Positions 8,044-15,638 of a DNA stretch of 39,628 bases are shown here, one piece after another. The position numbers and the translations under genes were made by a program. The stretch spans positions 1 to 39,628 of the forward strand of contig JAIRSO010000058.1 of assembly GCA_031255415.1 (NCBI GenBank). The letters are read 5' to 3'. How positions within the stretch are numbered: the first letter of the stretch is position 1; each line of letters starts with the position of its first letter. The notes beneath the pieces were generated by a model. That model saw only the letters and a list, made by a program, of their open reading frames with translations. It did no database searches and was not told the origin of the DNA. The stretch is from Oscillospiraceae bacterium (GTDB lineage Bacteria; Bacillota; Clostridia; Christensenellales; Aristaeellaceae).

Positions 8044-10110
8044 ATGTCGAGGTGTATTCTCCCCAGCCTCAAGGTAGGACGGCACGCGGGATTCTGCGCC
8101 GGGGTGCAAAGAGCGGTCCGCATAGCAACGGAAGCCGCCGCAGCGAACCCGGGGAAGCCATGCGCGGCGCTGGGTGAACTCATCCATAATCCCCAGGTGC
8201 TGGAGCGGCTAGCCCAAGAGGGTGTGCGCACGGCGCGAGGGTTGGACGATATCACCGAAGGGACGGTGATAATACGTTCGCACGGGGTAGGGAAAAAGGT
8301 GCTGGATGAGTGTCTGGCGAAAGGGCTGGCAATAGCGGACGCGACATGCCCGCACGTGAAGCGCATGCACCGCATGGTAGCCGAAGCGGAAGCCGGAATG
8401 CCCGTAATAATTGTCGGACAGGCCGATCACCCCGAGGTGAGAGGAACGGCCGGGTGGGCGAGAGGGCCGGTGAAAGTGGTAGGGTCGGTCGAGGAAGCGA
8501 GGGCGCTGCCAGAGATCGATCAGGCGCTAGCGGCGGCGCAAACGACCATATCCGATAAGCTGTACCGCGCTGTGATAGGCGCGTTACGGGAGCGGGTAGG
8601 GCGGCTGAAAGTGCTGGAGACAGTATGCCCGGCAACCGCGCGAAGACAGGACGAGGCAAAGGAATTAGCGCAATGGGCCGACATAATGCTGGTGGTAGGC
8701 AGCGGGATGTCGTCAAATACGCGCGAATTGGCCAGGACATGCCGGGAGTACTGCCCGGATACGCGGCTGGTCGAAACCGTGGGGGATCTAGAGTTAGGTA
8801 ATAGTCTGGCAAGGCCGCGCCCTGGCCTGAAAGTGGGCGTAACCGCCGGAGCGTCCACGCCGGATTGGTTATATAAGGAGGTTATAAACCGCATGAACGA
8901 CATTGACAACGCTGCCCTGGCAAACGCTGATCCGCAGGCCCAGGAGACTGTCGCGCAGGTCAGCCCGCAAAAGGACGCGGCTGCCGCCGACGCCGACGCC
9001 AACGCAAGCTTTTTGGCCGATATCGAGGCGACGCTGGTTAAGATCCGCCCCGGACAAACGGTGACAGGCACCGTAGTGCAGGTGGCCGATGACGAAATCT
9101 GCGTGAACATCGGCTACAAGTCGGACGGGGTGGTAAGGCGCGGCGATTTGGTCAGCGAGAACGTGAAGGTCGGCGACGAGATCGACGTCGAGGTGGTCAA
9201 GGTCAACGACGGCGAGGGCAACGTGCTGCTCAGCCAGCGCAATGTCGTCAGCCGGAAGAATTGGGAGATACTTATCAACGCATATGAAGCGAACGAGTAC
9301 GTGGAAGGCGTTGGCAAGGAAGTCGTAAAAGGCGGGTTGGTAGCGAACGTAATGAACGTAAGGGCGTTCGTGCCAGCGTCGCATCTGTCCCCCAGATATG
9401 TAGAGAAGATAGGCGATTACGTGGGGAAACCCATGAAGCTGAAGATTATCGACGTAGACAGGGGCAAGAAAAGAATAGTTTGCTCAAGAAAGGCTGTTAT
9501 AGTAGAGGAAGCCGCGGCAAGGAAAAAAGAAGCCTGGGGGAAGCTAGAAGAAGGAATGGTGCTGACCGGAACCGTAAGGAGATTGACGGATTTCGGCGCG
9601 TTTGTAGATGTAGGCGGGGTAGACGGGTTGGTGCATGTGACTGATCTAGCATGGGGAAGGGTAAGGCATGCAAGCGAGATAGTGCAGCCAGGGCAGGAGA
9701 TAGCCGTGAAGGTGCTATCGTTGGATGAGGAAAGGGATCGCATCCAGCTAGGGCATAAGCAGACGCAGCCAAAGCCGTGGGAGGTTGCGGAGGAGAAGTA
9801 TCCCGCAGGGTTGGTAGTAGAGGGGAAAGTTGTTAGGGTAGTGCCGTTTGGGGCATTTGTAGAGTTGGAGCCAGGGTTGGATGGGTTGGTGCATATATCG
9901 CAATGCGCGCTGTCCAGGATCGCGAAGGTGGAGGAAGTAGTAGAGGTAGGGCAGATGGTAAGGGTGAAGGTGTTGAACGTGGATCCAGTAGCGAGGAGGA
10001 TCAGCTTGAGTATACGCGCCGTGCTAGAGGACGAGGCGTTTATATACTCGAACGAGATCCCCGGCGAGTTCGACGCCGCCTACAGCGACGAGCCTGACCT
10101 TGTTGAATAG
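8044..10110 (+). CDS. ispH: Fused 4-hydroxy-3-methylbut-2-enyl diphosphate reductase (IspH) and S1 RNA-binding protein
   Basis: The first 285 residues are IspH, the iron-sulfur enzyme making IPP and DMAPP in the last step of the MEP isoprenoid pathway. The three cluster cysteines are Cys18 (HAGFCAGV), Cys102 (DATCPHV) and Cys195 (ETVCPATARRQ). Substrate residues include His48 and His80, SSNTREL (about 223-229) and TAGASTPDW. An Ala/Asp-rich linker (about 290-325) joins it to four S1 OB-fold repeats: about 338-400, 418-480 (degenerate), 500-570 and 588-655. The third and fourth show FGAFVDVGGVDGLVH and FGAFVELEPGLDGLVH. The S1 part resembles ribosomal protein S1 (rpsA), giving an mRNA-binding module. 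This fusion is known in Clostridia. The reading frame is unbroken. The ribosome site before ATG 8044 is weak. Confidence 0.95.
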   Translation: MSRCILPSLKVGRHAGFCAGVQRAVRIATEAAAANPGKPCAALGELIHNPQVLERLAQEGVRTARGLDDITEGTVIIRSHGVGKKVLDECLAKGLAIADATCPHVKRMHRMVAEAEAGMPVIIVGQADHPEVRGTAGWARGPVKVVGSVEEARALPEIDQALAAAQTTISDKLYRAVIGALRERVGRLKVLETVCPATARRQDEAKELAQWADIMLVVGSGMSSNTRELARTCREYCPDTRLVETVGDLELGNSLARPRPGLKVGVTAGASTPDWLYKEVINRMNDIDNAALANADPQAQETVAQVSPQKDAAAADADANASFLADIEATLVKIRPGQTVTGTVVQVADDEICVNIGYKSDGVVRRGDLVSENVKVGDEIDVEVVKVNDGEGNVLLSQRNVVSRKNWEILINAYEANEYVEGVGKEVVKGGLVANVMNVRAFVPASHLSPRYVEKIGDYVGKPMKLKIIDVDRGKKRIVCSRKAVIVEEAAARKKEAWGKLEEGMVLTGTVRRLTDFGAFVDVGGVDGLVHVTDLAWGRVRHASEIVQPGQEIAVKVLSLDEERDRIQLGHKQTQPKPWEVAEEKYPAGLVVEGKVVRVVPFGAFVELEPGLDGLVHISQCALSRIAKVEEVVEVGQMVRVKVLNVDPVARRISLSIRAVLEDEAFIYSNEIPGEFDAAYSDEPDLVE

Positions 10111-10137
10111 GCCATAGGGTCGAAGGCAAAAGAATCA

Positions 10138-10170
10138 CAGCGGCACATGGGTCCAGCGTGCCGCTGGACC
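10138..10170 (+). terminator. Stable hairpin after ispH-S1, with an alternative fold
   Basis: A perfect 9-bp stem (10150-10158 with 10162-10170, 3-base loop) is followed by TTCTT, which would serve as an intrinsic terminator with a poor U-tract. A second perfect 9-bp stem (10138-10146 with 10158-10166) uses part of the same bases, so the two cannot form together. The hairpins end the long + strand operon and lie 67 bases before the ireB promoter. Confidence 0.55.
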
Positions 10171-10236
10171 TTCTTGGCCAGGGGAGTCCATCCCTCCGCT
10201 GCGGTGGTTCGTGGCAATAATTTCTCTTCGTACCCC

Positions 10237-10265
10237 TTGACAACTCCGCGTTGTTGCGTTATACT
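10237..10265 (+). promoter_or_regulatory. Strong sigma-A-type promoter for ireB
   Basis: A consensus -35 TTGACA (10237-10242) and a near-consensus -10 TATACT (10260-10265) are 17 bases apart. Transcription would start near 10272, giving a leader of about 40 bases before ireB. This marks the start of a new transcription unit after the hairpin at 10150-10170. The gap 10111-10236 otherwise holds only those hairpins. Confidence 0.8.
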
Positions 10266-10310
10266 ATACAAGCTCCAGTATCGCGCACGCAGGAAGGGTA
10301 AGGTGGCTAT

Positions 10311-10580
10311 ATGATCGGCGACCGTGAGGGGAATACCCTGCCGTTTCGGACTCTTGGCGAGAGCGGCAGTACTGCGGCTGCTATACTTGAGAGCGTATAC
10401 GCGGCGCTCAAGGCTAAGGGTTACGATCCCGTAACCCAGATTGTTGGTTATCTCATCTCTGGTGATCCTACATACATAACCAGCTTTAACGGCGCGCGTT
10501 CGCTTATATGCCGGCTTGAGCGTGACGAGATCCTTGAGGAGCTAACCCGCTTCTATCTGGACGCGCTTGACCGACGCTGA
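10311..10580 (+). CDS. ireB: IreB-family regulatory phosphoprotein
   Basis: IreB (formerly DUF965) is a small protein phosphorylated by the PASTA-domain Ser/Thr kinase in Enterococcus, where it influences cell-wall stress and cephalosporin resistance. The 89-residue product covers the whole family: an N-terminal threonine-containing stretch ([12 protein letters not shown]) where phosphorylation would be expected, then [20 protein letters not shown] and [17 protein letters not shown]. It has a good ribosome site (AAGGTGG) and its own strong promoter. In most Firmicutes it sits between alaS and ruvX; here neither is visible, and the next gene is an aldo/keto reductase. The family assignment is firm; the physiological role here is inferred. 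Confidence 0.92.
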   Translation: MIGDREGNTLPFRTLGESGSTAAAILESVYAALKAKGYDPVTQIVGYLISGDPTYITSFNGARSLICRLERDEILEELTRFYLDALDRR

Positions 10581-10589
10581 GGCGTTCTC

Positions 10590-11537
10590 TTGACTGGCGC
10601 CTCGCTTCGCGTTATCTCGCGGGACCAACCGGTTCCGCGTCTTTGTTATGGCACCCTTGCCGTCAGCCCCTTACAACGCCCTCTCACCCCTTCTTTAGCC
10701 GCCCACCTCCTCAACCATGCCGCTGCCTTGGGCATAACCCTACTCGACACCGCCGAATACTATAACAACTACCCCTCCATATCCATCGCCCTCCGCGCCC
10801 ACCCCTCCCTTACGATCATCACCAAATCCTACGCTTGGGATCGTCCCACCGCCCTTGCCTCTGTGCGCAAAGCCCAACGCCTCTTACGCCTCCCACACAT
10901 CCCGGTCATGCTTATGCACGAACAGGAAAGCGAGCTCACCGTCCTTGGCCACCTCTCCGCACTCCAAACCTACCGCGAACTCCAATCCTCCGGCGAAATC
11001 GGCTCTGTCGGCCTATCCACCCACCGCGTCGCCGGCGTCCGCGCGGCTATCAAACACAACATGGACGTCGTCTGCGCCATTATTAACGTGGACGGCCTTG
11101 GCCTTACCGACGGCGCCCTTCCCGACATGGAGCGCGCCCTCCGCGACGCGCATGACGCGGGCCTCTTTGTTATCGGCATGAAAATCCTAGGCGGCGGGCA
11201 CCTCATCTCTCGCCGTGACGAGTCCATCCGATACGCCCTCAGCCTTGACTTCCTTGACTGTATCGCCCTGGGCATGTCCTCCATTGCCGAAATAAACTAC
11301 AACGCCTCCCTATTCCTTGGCCTCCGCCCCGACGAGCGCGCGGCGCTTGAGTCAGCGCGCGCGCCTCGCACGCTTATGATTGAGGAAGGCTGCGTTGGAT
11401 GCGGCCTATGCGCGGAGCGATGCGGTCAACGCGCTATAATTATGGAGGCCGGGCAGGCGCGCGCTATTCCGGAGCGATGCGTCCGGTGCGGATACTGCGC
11501 GGCTGCCTGCCCCCAGGTGTGCATCAAGATTGTATAA
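10590..11537 (+). CDS. Aldo/keto reductase with C-terminal 4Fe-4S ferredoxin domain
   Basis: An NAD(P)H-type aldo/keto reductase barrel spans about residues 1-255. The expected tetrad is present: Asp and Tyr in LLDTAEYYNNY, Lys in IITKSY and His in VMLMHEQE. A two-cluster ferredoxin tail follows at about 262-315 with CVGCGLCAERCGQ and CVRCGYCAAACPQ. Such fusions are common in anaerobes, but the substrate is unknown. The start is a TTG at 10590, nine bases after ireB, so the two are probably co-transcribed. The central barrel (about 10650-11330) uses C-ending codons (GCC, CTC, ACC, CCC), whereas both ends and the neighbouring genes prefer GCG-type codons. The ferredoxin tail has host-like codon use. 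Confidence 0.88.
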   Translation: MTGASLRVISRDQPVPRLCYGTLAVSPLQRPLTPSLAAHLLNHAAALGITLLDTAEYYNNYPSISIALRAHPSLTIITKSYAWDRPTALASVRKAQRLLRLPHIPVMLMHEQESELTVLGHLSALQTYRELQSSGEIGSVGLSTHRVAGVRAAIKHNMDVVCAIINVDGLGLTDGALPDMERALRDAHDAGLFVIGMKILGGGHLISRRDESIRYALSLDFLDCIALGMSSIAEINYNASLFLGLRPDERAALESARAPRTLMIEEGCVGCGLCAERCGQRAIIMEAGQARAIPERCVRCGYCAAACPQVCIKIV

Positions 11538-11553
11538 CCCTACAACCCTTGAA

Positions 11554-12900
11554 TCATCGACCGCTCGCCGCCTGATTGATCAATTCGGTTTCTGAAACCC
11601 CCATCGGCGTGAACACCCGGCGCGAGTTATGCTCAACCTCCTGCTCCGCCTCAACCTCCGCCGCCATACTTAGCAGCGCCTCCCTGGCTGGATCCTGGTT
11701 GATCAAACTATTCGCGGCCATGGACGCTGCCAGATCATACGACACTGGATTCCTCTTTTCCGGTATCGACATCTGCGCTATACCCGCTACCGATATCCGT
11801 TCGTTTATCTCGTCTTGTTTCTTTATCAGCAGATCAAACAGTTCTATATTTTTGCTGATGCGCTCGTCGCTGGGCGCTCTGTCGTGCGCGCCTCTTGCCA
11901 TATTGAGTGCCATCGGAATATTCCCCGCGTGGAAGAACGCCATCGACGCTATATCATAGGGCAGGCTCCCCCACGCCTCCGCCTCGCATATATAACTCGC
12001 CGTCCTCGTTCGTATCTTCAGTATCTTATCCACTAGGAACAGCACCCCGTACCAATCCTCTTGCCGGTACAGCAGCTTCGCCATTTCGGTATACGGCTCT
12101 CTTAAATACGGCGCTTCGCCTATCGCCTTCCAATAATATTCCATCGCGTTGATCGGCTGGCCCAGATTCTCGTAGCACCTGCCAATATACCGCATCGACG
12201 CGCAGCGTTCCTCCCGCCATGTCGCGCTGGGCAAAGCCAGATGCTTTTTCAGCGTGTCTATGCACTCCTGCCAGCGCCTGTAGAACATGTACTCTCGACC
12301 CAGATAGTGGATATTCCTATCGTTTTCGGGGTTCTCGTTCGCGGCCATTTCCAGCAGCGGCAGGTACGAGCCCCGGCTCTTTCCCGGATCGGGATGATGA
12401 TCCAGCTGCATACCCGGCAGCGCTACGAATACATGTTTGGCTTCGCCCTTATAACGCAGTATCTCGTGAACCGGATATTCCCATACAAAGCCTCGGTTCA
12501 CGTGGATCTTATCGTAGAGGAACACGGTGCCCTCGGTGCCGTCCGCGTTGAAACTCCATGTGTAGCGGTATCTGCCCTGAACCGCGTCCGCCGTCCAGTG
12601 TTTCTCGATAACGTCGCGCCAGCCTTTGTGCAGGATCTCGTCGAAGTCCGTGCAGATGCAAACGTCCGCTTCAGGCGGGATCAGTTTCATCGACTCGTTG
12701 CGCGCGACGTCGAACCGCCACGGGTTGATCTCCTTTACCTCGACGCGGCAGCCCAGCTCGCGCAGGCGTTCCACGGTTCCATCCGTCGAACCGGTATCCA
12801 GCACCACGACCCAATCGGCTTCCTTCATGGATTCGTACCACTGGTCCACAAACTTGATCTCATTCTTGGCGATCGCGTAAACGCATACCTTCCAGCGCAT
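11554..12900 (-). CDS. Family 2 glycosyltransferase with helical-repeat C-terminus
   Basis: The N-terminal 200 residues form a GT-A glycosyltransferase of family 2. They contain VCVYAIAKNE, VVLDTGSTDGTVERL and the metal/nucleotide-binding acidic cluster CTDFDEIL (about residue 84-91). Residues of about 205-335 look like TPR-type helical repeats (ECIDTLKKHLALP, PINAMEYYWKAIGEAPYLRE, MALNMARGAHDRAP). The last 80 residues are low-complexity and may be flexible. Proteins of this layout include peptide or protein glycosyltransferases (SunS-like) and polysaccharide enzymes; donor and acceptor cannot be told. A strong ribosome site (GGAGGGG) precedes the ATG. The gene is monocistronic and convergent with the aldo/keto reductase, with only 16 bases between the stops. 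Confidence 0.82.
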   Translation of the reverse strand: MRWKVCVYAIAKNEIKFVDQWYESMKEADWVVVLDTGSTDGTVERLRELGCRVEVKEINPWRFDVARNESMKLIPPEADVCICTDFDEILHKGWRDVIEKHWTADAVQGRYRYTWSFNADGTEGTVFLYDKIHVNRGFVWEYPVHEILRYKGEAKHVFVALPGMQLDHHPDPGKSRGSYLPLLEMAANENPENDRNIHYLGREYMFYRRWQECIDTLKKHLALPSATWREERCASMRYIGRCYENLGQPINAMEYYWKAIGEAPYLREPYTEMAKLLYRQEDWYGVLFLVDKILKIRTRTASYICEAEAWGSLPYDIASMAFFHAGNIPMALNMARGAHDRAPSDERISKNIELFDLLIKKQDEINERISVAGIAQMSIPEKRNPVSYDLAASMAANSLINQDPAREALLSMAAEVEAEQEVEHNSRRVFTPMGVSETELINQAASGR

Positions 12901-12985
12901 TGTTCCCCTCCGTCGGGCGCGGGCGCGGCCCGCGAGATTCTATTATCGTGGTAAGATTCTTATGCGCGCCCGCCGCCGAATACCC

Positions 12986-13015
12986 CTGATAATACCGCGC
13001 CGCCCGGTTCATAAT
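12986..13015 (+). promoter_or_regulatory. Weak candidate promoter before the DUF5665-like gene
   Basis: CTGATA (12986-12991) and CATAAT (13010-13015) are 18 bases apart. Both boxes depart from consensus, so this is only a candidate. It lies in the divergent gap 12901-13032 between the glycosyltransferase and the small membrane protein. Confidence 0.3.
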
Positions 13016-13032
13016 GGAAAAGGGGTGATCGC

Positions 13033-13314
13033 ATGCGTTCGATCCGAAAGAGCGCGGCTATGCGCGCGCAGGCCATGATCGAGCAGATGGAGCGGATGGG
13101 CCTAGCCGAATATGTACAGTATCTAAGCAGTACCCGCCGGCTATTATGGACTAACTTCCTGGGCGGGATGGCGCGCGGGCTGGGTATCGCGGTGGGGTTT
13201 TCGATACTGGGCGCGATACTGATCGTGCTGGTGCAAAGGCTCGCGGTGGAGAACATGCCGCTGATCGGCAACTTCCTGGCGGACGTAGTGCGTATGGTGC
13301 AGCGCAAGCTGTAG
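13033..13314 (+). CDS. Small membrane protein, DUF5665-like
   Basis: A 93-residue protein with a basic N-terminal amphipathic region (SIRKSAAMRAQAMIEQMERM). A central segment follows with the family-like text YLSSTRRLLWTNFLGGMARG, then one transmembrane helix (about 52-70, GIAVGFSILGAILIVLVQRL) and a short tail. This layout matches DUF5665 proteins of Firmicutes, whose function is unknown. AAAAGGGG precedes the ATG. It ends immediately before the lspA frame, so it is probably co-transcribed with lspA and the pseudouridine synthase, a combination seen in other Clostridia. Confidence 0.8.
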   Translation: MRSIRKSAAMRAQAMIEQMERMGLAEYVQYLSSTRRLLWTNFLGGMARGLGIAVGFSILGAILIVLVQRLAVENMPLIGNFLADVVRMVQRKL

Positions 13315-13344
13315 GTGTATAATCCTAAGACGCGGGGTGAAATG

Positions 13345-13815
13345 ATGTTCCTGATAGCATGCATGGCGTTCGCGGCGGATCGGGCGGTGAAATACTGGGC
13401 GCACGCGTATCTGCGCGCAATGCCCGGCGCTGAATACGAACTGCTGCCCGGCATATTCCATTTGAGATACGCCACCAACGACGGGGTTTCGTTCGGCCTT
13501 CTAAGCGGGCGGCTGGAACTGTTGGCGATGATCCAGATTTTCCTGTGCGCCGCGCTGTTAATCACGCTGCTCAAGAAACGCAGCGCGCCATGGCTGCCCC
13601 GCGCCGCAGGCTGGGTCACGCTGGGCGGCGCGCTGGGGAACCTGTACGACCGCGTCATGTATGGATTCGTAATAGATTTATTTGAGATAAGGCTGTTCCG
13701 CTTCGCGATATTCAACGTCGCGGACGTGTGTCTATGCGCGGGGATAGGCGCGTTCGCGCTGTGGTTATTGCTGCACAAGGCGGATTACCCATACGAACCG
13801 GCGGCGAGGCAATGA
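13345..13815 (+). CDS. lspA: Lipoprotein signal peptidase (signal peptidase II)
   Basis: LspA is the membrane aspartyl protease that removes signal peptides from prolipoproteins after diacylglyceryl transfer. The protein has four predicted membrane helices. The catalytic aspartates are in GGALGNLYDRVMYGFVIDLF and FNVADVCL, and the TNDGVSFGLL segment corresponds to the family NxGxAFG motif. An open frame extends back to a GTG at 13315, but GGGGTGA at 13334-13340 is well placed for the ATG at 13345, or possibly the adjacent ATG at 13342. The result, about 156 residues, fits the family. The stop overlaps the next start (ATGA). Confidence 0.94.
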   Translation: MFLIACMAFAADRAVKYWAHAYLRAMPGAEYELLPGIFHLRYATNDGVSFGLLSGRLELLAMIQIFLCAALLITLLKKRSAPWLPRAAGWVTLGGALGNLYDRVMYGFVIDLFEIRLFRFAIFNVADVCLCAGIGAFALWLLLHKADYPYEPAARQ

Positions 13816-14765
13816 CGGAGCGCGCGCGGCAAGACATGGATGATGAGATAATCGTTACCGCGGTCGAACCGTCGCGGCTGGACGCGGCTTTGACAACCGC
13901 GAGCGGCCGCACGCGCTCGTTCATCGAGTCGCGGATACGCGAGGGCGGAGCGGCAGTGGACGGTATCGTCATAACCAAACCCGGATACAAACTCAAACCC
14001 GGACAGATCGTCCGTCTGGTTCTCCCACCGGCGCGGCCCATCGGTCTCATTCCCGAACAGATGCGTCTGCCCATCATATATGAAGATGAAGATATAGCCG
14101 TAGTGGATAAACCCGCCGGGCTGGTCGTGCATCCTGCGGCGGGGCACGAGTCGGGCACGCTGGTTAACGGATTGCTGGCTCAATTGGACGGGCTGTCAGG
14201 GATCGGCGGCGCGTTAAGGCCGGGCATAGTCCATCGGCTAGATAAGGACACGAGCGGGTTGATACTGGTCGCGAAGTCGGATCGCGCGCACGTCCGGCTG
14301 GCGAGGGATATCGCCGAGCGGAGAGTGGGCAAGACATACCTGGCGGTAGTTAGGGGCGCGTTCAAGGATAGCGAAGGCCGCATAGACGCGCCGATAGGCC
14401 GCCATCCAACGGATCGCAAACGCATGTCGGTGATAGAGGGCGGCAGAAACGCGGTTACGCTGTATCGCCAAAGGGTTACGATGGGCGGAGCGGGTGGCGC
14501 GTCCGTTTCATCATTGATTGAAGCGGATATAATAACGGGGCGAACGCATCAGATAAGGGTGCATATGGCGTGGAAAGGCCGCCCGGTGATGGGAGATCCC
14601 ATATACGGCGGCGCGATCGACAAAAAATGCGGATCGAGGCTGATGCTGCACGCGTGGAGATTGGTATTCCAGCACCCGGCGACGAGCGAAACGCTGGCGT
14701 TGGAATCGCCAGCGCCAGCCGAATTTTATCCATATCTGGACGCGTCCAACCGCAATAACAATTAA
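13812..14765 (+). CDS. RluD-family rRNA pseudouridine synthase
   Basis: This enzyme converts specific uridines in rRNA (23S in the RluD/RluC group) to pseudouridine. An N-terminal S4 RNA-binding domain (about 15-75, SRLDAALTTASGRTRSFIES) is followed by the catalytic domain. That domain has the essential aspartate in HRLDKDTSGLILVAKSD, plus GRTHQIRVHMAWKGRPVMGD. The frame is open upstream to 13728, but ATG 13812 overlaps the lspA stop and gives the expected 317-residue form. lspA-rluD pairing is typical of Firmicutes. Which uridine is modified cannot be deduced. Confidence 0.93.
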   Translation: MTERARQDMDDEIIVTAVEPSRLDAALTTASGRTRSFIESRIREGGAAVDGIVITKPGYKLKPGQIVRLVLPPARPIGLIPEQMRLPIIYEDEDIAVVDKPAGLVVHPAAGHESGTLVNGLLAQLDGLSGIGGALRPGIVHRLDKDTSGLILVAKSDRAHVRLARDIAERRVGKTYLAVVRGAFKDSEGRIDAPIGRHPTDRKRMSVIEGGRNAVTLYRQRVTMGGAGGASVSSLIEADIITGRTHQIRVHMAWKGRPVMGDPIYGGAIDKKCGSRLMLHAWRLVFQHPATSETLALESPAPAEFYPYLDASNRNNN

Positions 14766-14853
14766 AGCCATAACGCCGCGCGGCGCATGCCGAGCGTCCG
14801 CGCGGACAGACTAACAGCGAAAGCGCATCGATAAAAAGAAACGAGGCGGCGCG

Positions 14854-15303
14854 ATGACGCGGGCGAATCGGTTGATAGGACTGCCCGTCGTGCGGGAAGG
14901 CAGCCGGCTGGGCGTGGTGGACGGCGTGAACGTATCCCCCAACGGCAGAAGCCTGGCGGGGCTGTATCTCCAGACCGGAAGCCTGCGCGCGGGATATCTG
15001 CCCGCCGAATCCATCCGTCTGCTGGGCGAGAACGCCGTGCTGGCGGACGGCGCGTCTTCAAGGCGCGCGAAAAGGTTCGCGCTGCGCCGCGCCAGGGATA
15101 CAAGCGGGTTGAAACTGGGCGTAGTCACAGACGCGCTGATAGATGAAAGCGCGCTTTCAGTCGAGGCGGTGGAACTGTCGTTCGGGCCGATCGACGATCT
15201 GCTGCGCGGGCGGCGCTGGGTGGATTCGTTTTCAGTGGATCCGTTCAGCGGAGACGTAATAGTGCCGTGCGACGCGTGGCAGCAGAGGAACCTTTTGAGT
15301 TGA
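14854..15303 (+). CDS. PRC-barrel domain protein
   Basis: The 149-residue protein contains two PRC-barrel-like beta units. The first is at about 5-65 (LIGLPVVREGSRLGVVDGVNVSPNGR); the second is at about 88-145 (GLKLGVVTDALIDE, then WVDSFSVDPFSGDVIVPCD). PRC barrels occur in RimM and in photosynthetic reaction centre H subunit; free-standing copies in Firmicutes include YlmC/YmxH-like sporulation proteins. The exact role is unknown. GAGG precedes the ATG. It lies 88 bases after the pseudouridine synthase and 28 bases before a small peptide gene. The cysteine near the end (VPCD) is not obviously conserved. Confidence 0.75.
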   Translation: MTRANRLIGLPVVREGSRLGVVDGVNVSPNGRSLAGLYLQTGSLRAGYLPAESIRLLGENAVLADGASSRRAKRFALRRARDTSGLKLGVVTDALIDESALSVEAVELSFGPIDDLLRGRRWVDSFSVDPFSGDVIVPCDAWQQRNLLS

Positions 15304-15331
15304 CTCAAAACTGGAGCAAGGAGGATTTACC

Positions 15332-15490
15332 ATGAAAGCCGCAACAAAGATTGGGTTGGTAGCCGGCGGCGTGATAGGCGCGGCGGTAGGAGCGGGGCTG
15401 TTGATGACGAACCAAGGGCATCAGCTGCGCAAGGTCGCGGCCTGGGGCGCGGATCAGGTGAAGCACGCGCTGCATAGCCGGATCGGTTAA
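15332..15490 (+). CDS. Small 52-residue membrane-anchored peptide (YtxH-like)
   Basis: ATG at 15332 follows a near-perfect ribosome site (AGGAGGA, 15319-15325) and opens a 52-codon frame ending in TAA at 15488-15490. The product has a glycine/alanine-rich hydrophobic stretch (residues 7-25, IGLVAGGVIGAAVGAGLLM). A short basic amphipathic tail follows (QLRKVAAWGADQVKHALHSR). This is the look of YtxH-type or DUF3918-type small proteins, though the similarity is too short to be decisive. It sits between the PRC-barrel and AI-2E-family genes, all on the + strand. Gene reality rests on the ribosome site, codon use like its neighbours and a coherent single-helix product. Confidence 0.72.
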   Translation: MKAATKIGLVAGGVIGAAVGAGLLMTNQGHQLRKVAAWGADQVKHALHSRIG

Positions 15491-15638
15491 CGGAGCATAG
15501 CAGCGGTGAACGGTATGGGCTGTTGTATCCAATGGATGCGGCAGCCCGTCTTCGCAAGCGGATTATTGTCAGAAGGACGCTTGGCGGAGGTATCGTTTCC
15601 GCGCGCGAATAATTGTAATAGGATTGCGAGGCGGCGGG

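Noticed and set aside
12241-12954. 237-codon + strand open frame opposite the glycosyltransferase
   Set aside because: Antisense shadow of a recognisable family 2 glycosyltransferase; no motif and no ribosome site.
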